Origin: Candidatus Ichthyocystis hellenicum
GTDB lineage: Bacteria; Pseudomonadota; Gammaproteobacteria; Burkholderiales; 2013Ark19i
NCBI RefSeq assembly: GCF_001460935.1
Contig: NZ_LN906597.1
Location: forward strand, 792,768-856,767
DNA: 64,000 nt
Reading direction: 5' to 3'
The notes under the pieces are model-generated. The model saw only the letters and a program-made list of their open reading frames with translations, searched no databases and had not been told where the DNA came from. The position numbers and the translations under genes are program-made. The first letter of the stretch is position 1, and every line of letters begins with the position of its first letter. Below, one piece after another: positions 38,930 through 49,379 of the stretch.

Positions 38930-39637
38930 TCAATCTTTAATTTTACGTCGGCAAACAGTTGTTAACATGCGGTCAGGGTTTCTGTCGTTTCGCCATCTAT
39001 TTTTCATAATTAATGTCATTCCAGAAACTTCTTTTATGGCACAAACTATGTATACAGATCCAGCTAAGGGCCACCAACGATTTCCCATTCGTTCCAAGAA
39101 TTCCAATCTCTCATGTAATCCTCTATTTCCGGTTAATGGTCTGTAACATCCAAAAGAACCCCGTATGATGTGTAGCCCAAACAGGTTCATCCAATCTTTG
39201 ATTCGGCTAAGAGGTATTCCTAGATCGGTATTGCCACTAATTACTTGATGTATCCCCCAGAAACTCCAAGGATTGAAAACCGTCAGAACTATTGATCCCC
39301 CAGGACGCAATGTTCTATGAACCTCCTGTAATATGAATTTAGGTTGAGGTGAAGACTCTAGAATGTGTGGTAATACTACTAAATCAACTGAGTCGGATAG
39401 TATGGGTATGCTGTCAAACTGTGCTAAAACTGATGGGGTACCGGTATTGTCCAGGGTAATTTTGTTGATGATACGGCTTTCTTGCAGTAAGCGTGTGTTT
39501 TGGCTGGTTCCAATTTGTAATGCTATGTCTCCGAAAATATTACTAACGATCTTGTCTATTTCCGATTGCTCCCACTCTTGTAGCGCTTTTCTACCGAGTG
39601 GTTCGCTATTTATTGTGTTTTTTGTATCCTGAGCCAT
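38930..39637 (-). CDS. SAM-dependent methyltransferase domain protein, YafS-like
   Basis: The 235-residue protein has a class I methyltransferase core: an acidic segment with VDLVVLPHILESSPQP and the RTLRPGGSIVLTVFNPWS strand and turn, both typical of type 11 methyltransferases. In gammaproteobacteria a similar gene (yafS) lies between gloB and rnhA, as here. The substrate is unknown. It is divergent from gloB, with 14 bases between the two start codons, so the promoters must lie inside the opposing genes. Confidence 0.75.
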   Translation of the reverse strand: MAQDTKNTINSEPLGRKALQEWEQSEIDKIVSNIFGDIALQIGTSQNTRLLQESRIINKITLDNTGTPSVLAQFDSIPILSDSVDLVVLPHILESSPQPKFILQEVHRTLRPGGSIVLTVFNPWSFWGIHQVISGNTDLGIPLSRIKDWMNLFGLHIIRGSFGCYRPLTGNRGLHERLEFLERMGNRWWPLAGSVYIVCAIKEVSGMTLIMKNRWRNDRNPDRMLTTVCRRKIKD

Positions 39638-39651
39638 AGGAGTTTCAATCG

Positions 39652-40428
39652 ATGATTGATAATTATTATGTTACAGCTATTTCCGCATTAGGTGATAATT
39701 ATATATGGACGCTGTATAGTAGTTACTGTGCACTAGTTATTGATCCAGGGGACTCTTTACCTGTAATTGATTTTCTGGAAAAGAAAAAGTTGCATCTCGC
39801 GGCTATTTTACTAACTCATCATCATTTTGATCATGTTGGCGGAGTGCCAGAGCTTGTGGAGAGGTATAGTGCCCCTGTATATTGTCCGGCTGATAGTCGT
39901 TTTCCCGGCTCTTATGAGCGAGTAGGGGACAGTTTGAGAATACACTACGATGGAGGAATGGATATTTTCCTAAGGGTGATGTTTCTTCCCGGGCATACTA
40001 GGTCCCATGTTGCCTACTATTCGTCTCCGTTTTTGTTTTGTGGGGATGTTTTGTTTTCTGGTGGTTGTGGTCGTGTGTTCGAGGGTACTCATCAGCAGAT
40101 GTTTTCTTCCCTAGATTGTTTGGCAAAATTGCCGGACGAAACGATGGTGTTTTGTGCTCACGAGTATACTCAAAATAACCTTCGTTTTGCCAAAGTTGTG
40201 GAACCCAATAATCATCACTTGATTTATAGGATAAAGGAAGTTGATAGTTTGCTTAAATCAGGACAGCCCTCAGTACCATCCAGAATTTTGGATGAAAAAT
40301 TGACAAATCCTTTTTTGCGATGCAACCTGAATTCTGTGCGTGAGTTTTGTCAACGTATAAGTAGTAATGACTGTGCTACACCTCTTGAGGTTTTTTCTAC
40401 TCTTAGAGCCTATAAGGATCAGTTTTAG
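39652..40428 (+). CDS. gloB: Hydroxyacylglutathione hydrolase (glyoxalase II)
   Basis: GloB hydrolyses S-lactoylglutathione in methylglyoxal detoxification. The 258-residue metallo-beta-lactamase-fold protein has THHHFDH at 55-61, the second-site FCGDVLFSGGCGRVFEGT, CAHEYTQNNLRFA and a C-terminal glutathione-binding helix region. AGGAG precedes the ATG by 8 bases. Confidence 0.93.
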   Translation: MIDNYYVTAISALGDNYIWTLYSSYCALVIDPGDSLPVIDFLEKKKLHLAAILLTHHHFDHVGGVPELVERYSAPVYCPADSRFPGSYERVGDSLRIHYDGGMDIFLRVMFLPGHTRSHVAYYSSPFLFCGDVLFSGGCGRVFEGTHQQMFSSLDCLAKLPDETMVFCAHEYTQNNLRFAKVVEPNNHHLIYRIKEVDSLLKSGQPSVPSRILDEKLTNPFLRCNLNSVREFCQRISSNDCATPLEVFSTLRAYKDQF

Positions 40429-40600
40429 TAGTGACTTTACGGTATATTTATTTTTAAGCCGTTGGTGATAGCCGCTGGGGATATATGCTCCTACCCTTAT
40501 TTTCTAGCCGAAGTAGTAAACAAATTGCAAATACCAGATGGTTTTCAAGGGTTATTCGCGATACAATGTCGGCGTGCGCTTCTAGTGTTTTGAGGTCTCC

Positions 40601-41848
40601 GTGTCATTATTTGTTCAAAAATACGGCGGTACGTCTTTGGCTTCGTGCCAGTGCATGAAGGGTGTTGCGTCTCGTATCTCGGATACCGTGGCTAGCGGGC
40701 ACGATGTGGTTGTGATTGTTTCAGCTATGGCTGTTGAGACAGAGCGTTTTCTGGGTATGGCTCGTCAATTTGCAGATGATCCAGATTCCCGTGAATTAGC
40801 TGTTCTTTTGTCTTGTGGCGAGACGATGTCTGCTGCGCTTCTGGCTGGGGCTCTTCGTGAACTGGGATTGAATGCCCGTAGTTATTCTGCTTTTCAGCTA
40901 GGTGTCAAAGGCAAGGGGCATTATCTTAATGCTCAGGTGTCATCTATTGATTTGGGTTTGATTCGTCAGAAGATGTCGTCTGGTGAAGTTATTGTCTTGG
41001 CTGGATTTCAGGCTATAAATGATGTTGGTGATGTTGTTACTTTAGGTCGAGGCGGTTCTGATTTAAGTGCGGTGGCCCTAGCTGCTTTACTTGGAGCTGA
41101 TGAATGTCAGATCTACAAGGATGTTGATGGTGTTTTTACGGCTAATCCTCATGTTGTTAATGGTGCAAAATTAATTAGGCATTTGGGTGTAAAGGAAGTT
41201 TTGGCTATGGCAGAGTCTGGATCTCGTGTGATTCAACTTCGTGCCGCAGCATGTGCTGATCGTCACCGGGTGAACTTGAGGGTGTTATCAAGTTTTTCTG
41301 GGGACAACTTGGGAACTAGAATACATCCTACTTCTCCGATAAGCCCTAGGCAATGGGTGGTAGGTATCTCTTGTTTTGACCAGCAGTCAAAGTGGAATTT
41401 TCAGTTTCTCTCCTCAGCCGAGGTAAGTTTTTTACGTTTTCTATCCCATCTTTCTGCAAAGGCTATTTCTTTTCATGCTGCTGTTCAAAACCGCCATTCC
41501 GGTGTTGTCAGTTTATTTCTGTTGGTTAACCGGGCAGAGTCATCCTTAGTATCGGCTGCGGTGGATCAATTTTTGAGCGGTGTGTCGTGTAGTGTTGAAG
41601 TTGAACACAATTGGGCTAGGCTGTCGGTTATTGGATGTGACCTGGTGTCTCACGTTGATACCCATAATCTTGTCTTATCAATTTTGCTGCAACACAAGAT
41701 TTCTGCCGATGTGCTTTTGATGACAGAAACACAGATGAGTTTTTTGCTGCCTAGTATGGAAGTCGGTCGTGCCGTAGATATATTGCATGAAACCTTAGAA
41801 CTATCTAATTGTGGTTGCGAGGAGGAAGCAATAAGTGGCACGTTTTAA
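40601..41848 (+). CDS. lysC: Aspartate kinase
   Basis: Aspartate kinase starts the pathway to lysine, threonine, methionine and diaminopimelate for cell wall. The 415-residue protein has the N-terminal KYGGTS loop at 7-12, GRGGSDLSAVALAALLGADECQIYKDVDGV (split here only for description) and two C-terminal ACT domains. The start is a GTG with GAGG about 5 bases upstream. The last 14 bases overlap the carA start. The 172-base upstream spacer shows no riboswitch that I can recognise. Confidence 0.93.
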   Translation: MSLFVQKYGGTSLASCQCMKGVASRISDTVASGHDVVVIVSAMAVETERFLGMARQFADDPDSRELAVLLSCGETMSAALLAGALRELGLNARSYSAFQLGVKGKGHYLNAQVSSIDLGLIRQKMSSGEVIVLAGFQAINDVGDVVTLGRGGSDLSAVALAALLGADECQIYKDVDGVFTANPHVVNGAKLIRHLGVKEVLAMAESGSRVIQLRAAACADRHRVNLRVLSSFSGDNLGTRIHPTSPISPRQWVVGISCFDQQSKWNFQFLSSAEVSFLRFLSHLSAKAISFHAAVQNRHSGVVSLFLLVNRAESSLVSAAVDQFLSGVSCSVEVEHNWARLSVIGCDLVSHVDTHNLVLSILLQHKISADVLLMTETQMSFLLPSMEVGRAVDILHETLELSNCGCEEEAISGTF

Positions 41849-43010
41849 TACGCGAGTTCCTGCTGTATTGGTTCTTTCCTTGGGAGAGAGTTTTTTAGGT
41901 TATTCCTGCGGTTGTTCTGGATACGCGGTTGGTGAGGTTGTTTTTAATACTTCTATGACCGGGTACCAGGAGGTTATTACTGATCCATCTTACTCTAATC
42001 AAATGGTTGTTTTTACCACACCACATGTTGGGAGCACTGGTATCAACATGTGGGATAATGAGTCCGATCGTTCTCATTTGTCTGGGGTTATTGTTAGGGA
42101 TCTTGTTGATTATCCATCTAATTGGCAGAGTTTATCCTCTCTAGAACAGTTTTTGTGCAGTCAAAATGTTGTTGGCATACAATCTATTGATACTAGAGCT
42201 TTGACGATATTGCTGCGTAATAAAGGATCTCAGTTTGGGTGTATATATTCAGGGGATGATGCTCATGAGCCAGCTCTAATTGATGATTGTTTGTCTAGAG
42301 CTAAAGATTTTAAGGGCTTAGTTGGTGTAGATTTGGTGAAATCGGTTACCTGCAGTAGTCCATTTCAATGGAATAATCATCCATTATGTCGTTTCAAGGA
42401 TGTTAAGCTTAATTATCGTGTAGTTGTTTTAGACTTTGGAGTTAAGAGAAGTTTGCTTAATGCCTTGGTGTACAGCGGTTGTGATGTAACTGTTGTTCCT
42501 GCTTATTCGTCAAAGGAAGAAGTTCTTTCCTACAGGCCCGATGGTATTGTTTTATCTAATGGGCCTGGTGATCCGTCCGGTTGTTATGAAGTTATATCTT
42601 TAACTGAGGGTTTGATGGCTTCCGGTGTTCCCTTATTTGGAGTTTGTCTAGGGCATCAAATTCTTGCTTTAGCTAATGGATTGAATATTGTCAAAATGTC
42701 ATTTGGTCACCATGGGATTAATCATCCAGTTCAGGATGTGATTACTCGGAAAGTTTTTATTAGCAGTCAAAATCATTGTTTTGTTGTTGATGAGGAGTCT
42801 GTAAATTTGTCGTCGTGCTGTGATGTGACCCATCGTTCTTTATTTGATAAAACAATCCAAGGTTTGTCGTATCGAAGTTTTCCTGGTATGTCTTTTCAAG
42901 GTCATCCTGAGGGTGGGGGTGGGCCTCAGGATTTGTACTGTTTATTCGATAAGTTTGCTCTGATGATGGGTAACTGTAGAGGAAAATTAGGCAATGCCAC
43001 GTCGAGATGA
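41835..43010 (+). CDS. carA: Carbamoyl-phosphate synthase small subunit
   Basis: CarA releases ammonia from glutamine for carbamoyl-phosphate synthesis (arginine and pyrimidines). The 391-residue protein has an N-terminal small-subunit domain ([17 protein letters not shown]) and a class I glutaminase with Cys271 in GVCLGHQ and the His-Glu pair in [11 protein letters not shown] (usually HPEASPGPHD). The GTG start at 41835 lies inside lysC with GAGGA 8 bases before it. The 3' end overlaps carB by 17 bases. Confidence 0.94.
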   Translation: MARFNTRVPAVLVLSLGESFLGYSCGCSGYAVGEVVFNTSMTGYQEVITDPSYSNQMVVFTTPHVGSTGINMWDNESDRSHLSGVIVRDLVDYPSNWQSLSSLEQFLCSQNVVGIQSIDTRALTILLRNKGSQFGCIYSGDDAHEPALIDDCLSRAKDFKGLVGVDLVKSVTCSSPFQWNNHPLCRFKDVKLNYRVVVLDFGVKRSLLNALVYSGCDVTVVPAYSSKEEVLSYRPDGIVLSNGPGDPSGCYEVISLTEGLMASGVPLFGVCLGHQILALANGLNIVKMSFGHHGINHPVQDVITRKVFISSQNHCFVVDEESVNLSSCCDVTHRSLFDKTIQGLSYRSFPGMSFQGHPEGGGGPQDLYCLFDKFALMMGNCRGKLGNATSR

Positions 43011-46000
43011 TATTCATTCGATACTTATTATTGGTGCCGGTCCTATCGTCATTGGCCAGGCCTGTGAATTCGATTATTCAGGTGTTCAGGCGTGTAAGGT
43101 TCTTAGGAACGAAGGGTACCGGATAATTTTGGTTAATTCAAATCCTGCAACCATTATGACTGATAGTGAAGTGGCAGATGTTACCTATATAGAACCGCTT
43201 ATTCCTTCGGTGATTGAGAAGATTATCGAGAGGGAACGTCCTGATGCCATATTGCCAACCATGGGGGGGCAGACGGCCTTGAATTGTGCCCTTTTGCTGT
43301 CCAAAAGCGGTTGTCTTGATCGCTATGGTACAGAAATGATTGGTGCCAAGTTAGACGTGATTGAGAAAGCGGAAAATAGGCAATTGTTTAAGGCTTGCAT
43401 GGACAGGATTGGTCTCGAATCTGCTAGATCAGGTATGGCCTATAACATGGAGGATGCGTTGGCGATTCAGGCGGATATAGGATTTCCAGCTGTTATTCGT
43501 CCTTCGTTTACTTTAGGTGGTTCGGGGGGTGGTATTGCTTACAATGCTGAGGAATTTGTGGCCCTTAGCGAATTGGGATTATCAGCTAGTCCTGTTCACC
43601 AACTACTTATTGAAGAGTCTCTTCTTGGTTGGAAAGAGTTTGAAATGGAGGTTGTCCGTGATTGCCGTGACAACTGCATCATAGTTTGCGCTATTGAGAA
43701 TATTGATCCCATGGGGATACATACTGGTGACTCCATGACGATAACTCCAGCTCAAACTCTAACTGATACTGAGTATCAGCGCATGAGGCGTGCATCTATA
43801 GATGTTTTGAGAGAGATAGGTGTTGATACTGGTGGCTCTAATGTTCAGTTTGCTGTAAATCCTCATGATGGCAGGATGGTAGTCATTGAGATGAATCCAC
43901 GGGTTTCACGTTCTTCAGCTTTGGCATCTAAGGCAACCGGTTTTCCTATTGCAAAAGTTGCTGCTTTGTTGGCAGTTGGATATACATTGGATGAGCTATC
44001 AAACGATGTTACTGGTGGTGAAATTCCTTCTTCTTTTGAACCCTCTTTAGATTATGTTGTCGTAAAGATACCACGATTTTCTTTTGAGAAATTTCCATTG
44101 GCTAGTGATCGTCTTACTACGCAGATGAAGTCTGTGGGGGAGGTTATGGCGATTGGTTCAACTTTTGATGAATCTTTTCAGAAGGCTCTTCGTAGTTTGG
44201 AGCGCGGGGTGGGTGGTTTCGAGGAGAAAACGCGTGATCCTGATGTTCTGGTGAGGGAACTTGCTGAAACGGGACCGCTTAGAATACTTTACGTTGCCGA
44301 TGCTTTTCGTGCTCAATTGTCACTGGAAGAAGTGTTCCGGATGACTCGTATTGATCCTTGGTTTTTATCTCGCATAGCAGAGATGGTTCGTATTGAATCA
44401 ATTACGAAGACTATGTCTTTGGGTGATTTTGGTGCTGATGATATTTTGTTTTTAAAGCAGCGCGGCTTTTCTGATCACAGGATTAGTACTTTGATTGGTT
44501 GTTCTGAGCAAGATTTTCGTAATTTACGCCATGAAAAAGGTATACATCCCGTATTCAAACAAGTTGATAGTTGTGCTGCTGAATTTTCTTCTGCTACATC
44601 TTACTTATATTCAACTTATCGAGGTCGCGTTGAGTATTGTCCCGTTGATTGTGTTAAGAAGGTTATTATTCTAGGCGGAGGTCCAAATAGAATTGGCCAG
44701 GGATTGGAGTTTGACTATTGTTGTGTGTGTGCGGCAATGGCTTTGCGTGCTGCTGGTTATAGCACCTTAATGTTAAATTGTAATCCTGAAACTGTTTCAA
44801 CAGATTGTGATGTTTCTGACTGTCTGTACTTTGAGCCACTTACTTTAGAAGATATTTTAGAGGTTGTACGTCTAGAAAATCCAGTCGGTGTTATCGTACA
44901 GTTCGGGGGGCAGACTCCGCTTAATTTATCCCGTGCTTTGGAAGCTAGTGGTGTTCCTATTTGGGGAACATTGCCGGATATGATTAATTGTGCTGAGGAT
45001 CGGCAGCGTTCTGGCGAGATGTTGTCTTCATTGGGTTTGCTTCAACCCGAAAATCGTATCGCCAGAAACGCAGAAGAGGCATTTTCTTTAGCAGAAGAGG
45101 TTGGGTATCCCCTAGTGTTAAGACCGTCGTATGTTTTGGGGGGGCGTGCTATGGAGATAGTTCATCGTTCCGAAGATTTGCGACGCTATATGAATGAGGC
45201 TATTTGTGTCTCCGGTGATTCTCCGATATTGTTAGATAGATTTTTGAGTCACGCTACTGAGGTTGATGTAGATGCCATATCTGATGGTCATGATGTCATT
45301 ATTGCTGGTGTTGTAGAACATATCGAAGAGGCAGGAATTCACTCTGGGGACTCGTCATGTGTTATGCCCACCAATTCTCTTTCTTTTGATTTAACGTTGG
45401 AAATTAAGCGTCAAACTGTGTTATTGGCAAGAGCTTTTCGTATAGTTGGTCTTGTTAACGTTCAGTTTGCTGTACAAAATGGTGATGTGTATGTTTTAGA
45501 AGTTAATCCACGTGCTTCTCGTACAGTGCCGTTTGTTTCCAGGGTTACTAATTGTCCCTTGTCAAAAGTGGCTGCGCTTTGTATGTCTGGTGTTTCTCTT
45601 CGTGATCAGGGTTTGACTAGTGATCTTGGTGTTCCAGATGGATATTGGTTTGTCAAAGAAGTGGTTTTCCCGTTTTCTAAATTTTTTGGGGTAGATACGA
45701 TATTAGGTCCAGAGATGAGATCTACTGGCGAGGTTATGGGGGTTGGTAGAAAATTTTCTGAGGCCTTTGCAAAATCGCAGTTGGCTAGTGGTAAAAAGTT
45801 GCCATCTTCAGGTGTTGCTTTTATAAGCGTTAAGGACTATGACAAACCACAGGCAGTTCGTATTGCTGCCGCATTGAGGGATATGGGATTTTCGCTCGTA
45901 GCTACTTCTGGTACCTCAGATGCTCTTATGGAAGCTAATATTCCAAGTAAGAGGGTCAACAAGGTTAAAGAGGGACGACCTCACGTTGTAGATATGATAA

Positions 46001-46206
46001 AAAATCGGGAAATAGATTTTATATTGAACACCGTTGATGAGAGACCGTCCTCGATTGCTGACTCCCGTTCCATTAGAACAACTGCGGTGTCCAGGTCTGT
46101 GGTGATTTACACAACGATAGAAAGTGCAGCAGCGGCTTGCAAGAGCCTTTACGTATTTGACTCAATAGATGTCTACAGCATACAGAGTGTTCATCGTGTT
46201 AACTAA
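42994..46206 (+). CDS. carB: Carbamoyl-phosphate synthase large subunit
   Basis: CarB makes carbamoyl phosphate from bicarbonate, ammonia and two ATP. The 1070-residue protein has two ATP-grasp halves, each with a [10 protein letters not shown] or QFGGQTPLN type motif, and a C-terminal allosteric MGS-like domain ([22 protein letters not shown]). Length is standard. The stop overlaps by 4 bases the convergent greA stop. Confidence 0.96.
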   Translation: MPRRDDIHSILIIGAGPIVIGQACEFDYSGVQACKVLRNEGYRIILVNSNPATIMTDSEVADVTYIEPLIPSVIEKIIERERPDAILPTMGGQTALNCALLLSKSGCLDRYGTEMIGAKLDVIEKAENRQLFKACMDRIGLESARSGMAYNMEDALAIQADIGFPAVIRPSFTLGGSGGGIAYNAEEFVALSELGLSASPVHQLLIEESLLGWKEFEMEVVRDCRDNCIIVCAIENIDPMGIHTGDSMTITPAQTLTDTEYQRMRRASIDVLREIGVDTGGSNVQFAVNPHDGRMVVIEMNPRVSRSSALASKATGFPIAKVAALLAVGYTLDELSNDVTGGEIPSSFEPSLDYVVVKIPRFSFEKFPLASDRLTTQMKSVGEVMAIGSTFDESFQKALRSLERGVGGFEEKTRDPDVLVRELAETGPLRILYVADAFRAQLSLEEVFRMTRIDPWFLSRIAEMVRIESITKTMSLGDFGADDILFLKQRGFSDHRISTLIGCSEQDFRNLRHEKGIHPVFKQVDSCAAEFSSATSYLYSTYRGRVEYCPVDCVKKVIILGGGPNRIGQGLEFDYCCVCAAMALRAAGYSTLMLNCNPETVSTDCDVSDCLYFEPLTLEDILEVVRLENPVGVIVQFGGQTPLNLSRALEASGVPIWGTLPDMINCAEDRQRSGEMLSSLGLLQPENRIARNAEEAFSLAEEVGYPLVLRPSYVLGGRAMEIVHRSEDLRRYMNEAICVSGDSPILLDRFLSHATEVDVDAISDGHDVIIAGVVEHIEEAGIHSGDSSCVMPTNSLSFDLTLEIKRQTVLLARAFRIVGLVNVQFAVQNGDVYVLEVNPRASRTVPFVSRVTNCPLSKVAALCMSGVSLRDQGLTSDLGVPDGYWFVKEVVFPFSKFFGVDTILGPEMRSTGEVMGVGRKFSEAFAKSQLASGKKLPSSGVAFISVKDYDKPQAVRIAAALRDMGFSLVATSGTSDALMEANIPSKRVNKVKEGRPHVVDMIKNREIDFILNTVDERPSSIADSRSIRTTAVSRSVVIYTTIESAAAACKSLYVFDSIDVYSIQSVHRVN

Positions 46207-46676
46207 ATGTATTCTATTTTCACGATGTCGTATTCTCTTATTCCAGCGGGTGCTTTAACCTCTGCTGTGCTTCCTACCTGTTTCCCGATCACAGCTCGTG
46301 CCAGCGGAGAGTTTATGGAAATTTTTCCGTTTTTGAGGTCTGCCTCATCCTCTCCTACTATCTGATACCGTACTTCCTGATCAGTTTCTAAGTCCATCAG
46401 TGTGATTGTGGCGCCGAAGACGCAATTTTCACACTCTATCAAGGACGGATCTATAATTTCTGCAAGCGACAACTTTAAACCAATCTCTTGTATTCTTCCC
46501 TCAACAAATCCCTGTCTTTCCTTAGCTGCATCATACTCAGCATTTTCTGATAAGTCGCCATGGGCGCGAGACTCTTGCAATGCTATTATTACTGATGGTC
46601 GTTCCACAAACTTTAGACGATGCAATTCCTCTTTTAGCTTTTCAGCCCCGTGTTTTGTCATAGGAAATCGTTTCAC
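46203..46676 (-). CDS. greA: Transcription elongation factor GreA
   Basis: GreA rescues backtracked RNA polymerase by stimulating transcript cleavage. The 157-residue protein has the N-terminal coiled-coil ([20 protein letters not shown], acidic tip at [14 protein letters not shown]) and a C-terminal FKBP-like domain ending with [18 protein letters not shown]. The frame opens with GTG at 46676; an ATG five codons in (46661) is the alternative. carB-greA adjacency is usual in Betaproteobacteria, but here they are convergent. Confidence 0.93.
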   Translation of the reverse strand: MKRFPMTKHGAEKLKEELHRLKFVERPSVIIALQESRAHGDLSENAEYDAAKERQGFVEGRIQEIGLKLSLAEIIDPSLIECENCVFGATITLMDLETDQEVRYQIVGEDEADLKNGKISINSPLARAVIGKQVGSTAEVKAPAGIREYDIVKIEYI

Positions 46677-46702
46677 TACCTTACCCTCACAAGATAAAAT
46701 TA

Positions 46703-47692
46703 CTACAACCCAGCTATCAATGTTTTGGATTCTTCGTATTGCCTACACAAATTATCCACGAGTTCAGAAACAGTTGGAATATCATTTACAGCTGCAGTTC
46801 CATGCCCAGCACTCCAAACGTCTTTCCATGCTTTCTTATCAGCCGATTTATTTTTGCCATCTTTTTCATCTGCTATTTTGCTAAAACCAAAATCCTGTGG
46901 CACTTTGGGCATATTATTCGGATCAAGTCCCGCAAGTTCAATCGACTTCCTGAGGTAATTGGCAGGTATTCCAGTAAAATAGGAGCTTAATATTACATCC
47001 GCCGTTCCAGAAGAAACAATTTGTTCCTTGTAATCTTGTGGGGCTACTGTGTCCTGTGTTGCTATGAATCTAGTTCCCATGTAAGAGAAGTCAGCACCAA
47101 GTATTTTTGCTGCCAAAACATCTCTTCCCGATGATATCGAACCCGCTAGAACTATGATTCCGTCATACCACTGTCTGGTCTCAGCTACGAATGCAAACGG
47201 ATTTAGTGAGCCACAGTGCCCACCAGATCCTGAGCATACCAGTATTATCCCATCAGCCCCAGCCTCAGCAGCTTTTTCCGCGTGTCGTTTTGAGATTGCG
47301 TCATGGAAAACTAGCCCGCCCCAGCTATGAACTTCATGTACAACCTCTTTTGGAGCACGAAGACTAGTTATTACTAGTGGAACTTTGTGATTAGAAATCA
47401 CTTTTATGTCATGTTCTAGTCTTGTATTGGATGGATCAAGAATTAAATTAACACCGTATGGAGAGATGATCGCATCGGGATTATTTTGCTTTTCCTGCTG
47501 GCATGACTCCTCTATTTTGCTACACCACTCTGTCAAAGTTCCTTCCGGACGAGCATTAAGGGAGGGGAACGTTCCAATAACACCAGACAAACATTGCTCA
47601 ATGACGGTTTTGTAGTTGGATACTATAAACATTGGGGCACAAATTACAGGCAAGCGATAAGAAAATTTAGTTTTTGAATGTGAGCTAATCAC
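46703..47692 (-). CDS. Nitronate monooxygenase family flavoprotein
   Basis: The 329-residue TIM-barrel protein matches the nitronate monooxygenase/2-nitropropane dioxygenase family, FMN enzymes that oxidise alkyl nitronates. Typical segments are [10 protein letters not shown] at the start, [46 protein letters not shown] and a late [15 protein letters not shown]. The substrate in this organism is unknown. It lies 26 bases before greA on the same strand. Confidence 0.85.
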   Translation of the reverse strand: MISSHSKTKFSYRLPVICAPMFIVSNYKTVIEQCLSGVIGTFPSLNARPEGTLTEWCSKIEESCQQEKQNNPDAIISPYGVNLILDPSNTRLEHDIKVISNHKVPLVITSLRAPKEVVHEVHSWGGLVFHDAISKRHAEKAAEAGADGIILVCSGSGGHCGSLNPFAFVAETRQWYDGIIVLAGSISSGRDVLAAKILGADFSYMGTRFIATQDTVAPQDYKEQIVSSGTADVILSSYFTGIPANYLRKSIELAGLDPNNMPKVPQDFGFSKIADEKDGKNKSADKKAWKDVWSAGHGTAAVNDIPTVSELVDNLCRQYEESKTLIAGL

Positions 47693-48815
47693 GTATTTCT
47701 CCCATAAACGGTGTCATTGATAAAAAAGCCGAACCATAAATATTATTTATTAATAATTTTCATTTAACAAGGGTAACACAACGGTAGAGCTATTTCCTTT
47801 TACAGATAGACCAATATCAGGCGGCAGGGGAGTTACCACCACATCAACACTTAAGCTTTATAGTAACGACAACGAAAACAACTCCATCCTCATGAGTAAA
47901 TTTATCCTAAAACTTCAATCTGAACCCGATGCCGATTACTACAACAGTAGCAAACGCGGTACAGAAACGAAGTCCGCACAACATTAAACATGGTACCGTA
48001 CGGCTTATGATATTGGAATATAAAATTCTAATCTACACCCAGCCCTGCCGTATAGTCCACTAGTTTTTTGCACTCTGTTATTAGATTAACATCAAAAATA
48101 TTACAACAATAATATTTTTAAGAAAAAATTTTTGTGTTCCTAGTAAATTTTGCCGATCTTATCAGAAGTATGAAATTTATTCTCACAACAATTAACATGC
48201 ATGTAATTTGTTGGGTAATTTTTATTTATAAATCAATTGTATAATCAAAAAAATAAACTTTTCTTGTCGGGGTATTTATACTGTAATTTTTCACAAAATA
48301 CGCAAGCATACGTTTATTTTTTATTTACTAATATGTTAATTTTTTAACACTTTATCATGAATAAAGCTGTAGCGCCTAATTGCTGTTTTTCTCATCTGAA
48401 TTGCTTAAATAGTTTTAATTTGCTCGATAATTATGTGAAATTATTCTTATTGAAATCTCTACTATTAATACTGAGATGACCGCAATTTTATTTTGATAAT
48501 TTGAATTGATGGATTGCAACCTATTGAGGAAATTTGTTTTTTCTGTTTACTTGCCATTAGATGTTATAAACGGAGATGCCTTGATGCTGGTGTGCACAAT
48601 CTGTTAACTGTGCACAGAACACTGCTAAGAGGGCGCTTCATGCACAAGTATTTCTCACGGTGGTTTTTTGTGTTAGTGCTGTCCGATAGCGCCATCTTAG
48701 TCGTGGATGAAAAACTTATTTGCCTCCATTTTATATTTCTTATGGACTGGCTTTAAACCCATTATAAATGCTCGATTCAGGCTGTTTACCTGTTGATTTA
48801 ACCACATACAATGGA
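47693..48815. other. AT-rich accessory spacer with decayed sequence
   Basis: About 1.1 kb without a convincing intact gene. The part at 47907-48102 may be an outer-membrane-protein remnant on the minus strand. Two self-complementary TGTGCACA boxes lie at 48591-48598 and 48609-48616. The rest is very A/T-rich. An 80-residue open frame at 48514-48756 has no recognisable features. Confidence 0.55.
47907..48102 (-). pseudogene. Possible remnant of a beta-barrel outer-membrane protein
   Basis: On the minus strand, fragments VDYTAGLGVD, stop, NFIFQYHKPYG and, after a frame change, FATVVVIGIGFRLKF followed by a stop can be read. Alternating hydrophobic residues and a C-terminal Phe are typical of the last strands of small outer-membrane barrels. 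Stops and a frameshift show it is not expressed. The reading is short and could be chance. Confidence 0.25.
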
Positions 48816-49223
48816 TTATTTTTGATTGCTTGGCAAATGAGCCCAAAGAGTGCCACCCTTTCTCTTGTCTTCGTAGACACGTTTGTAAATAGTTTCGTGA
48901 CTGATGCGAAATTTACCGTACTCTTTAAGATAAGTAGCAATTTTCTCTGGACTCCATCCCTGTTTTATCTTTGATTGAGCAAACTCCCATGCTTGAGGAC
49001 TAACGCGTCTACCATTTGAGCAGCTGATCTTTGAGCGCTGACGAGCTTTTTCTTGTGCTTGCTTGGGACGGTAACCACGCTGTCCTTTGTTTCTTTTAAT
49101 TTCGCGGCTTATTGTTGAAATACTTCTATTCAAATGATGAGCGATTTCGGTTATTGAGCAACCTTTTTGGCTTAACTCATATATCATGAATCGCTCTCTT
49201 TCACTGATATGAGAATACTTCAT
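48816..49223 (-). pseudogene. IS30-family transposase, N-terminal remnant
   Basis: The 135-residue frame matches the N-terminal part of IS30-type transposases: an HTH region (SERERFMIYELSQKG, ITEIAHHLNRSISTISREIKRN) and the WSPEKIATYLKEYGKFRISHETIYKRVY segment. It stops after LWAHLPSNQK, before the DDE catalytic domain; no DDE continuation is visible downstream on the minus strand, where the sequence is non-coding. Terminal inverted repeats could not be identified. The element is inactive. Confidence 0.8.
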
Positions 49224-49379
49224 AGTTTTTTCCCCCTTACTACAATCTAGTAGGTAAAATCATGTGATATAAATGTACATTATCTGTTTATCATAATGTT
49301 AACTTTTCGAAAAGAAAAAAGATTATATTTTTGTGTATTAAGAAATGACTATGAAGAGATGTTTATATTATTTTTTATA

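Noticed and set aside
40429-40600. Lysine riboswitch upstream of lysC
   Set aside because: The spacer is only 172 bases and shows neither the conserved core nor a terminator hairpin.
48514-48756. 80-residue plus-strand ORF
   Set aside because: No ribosome-binding site, no recognisable domain, located in decayed DNA and overlapping the palindromic boxes.
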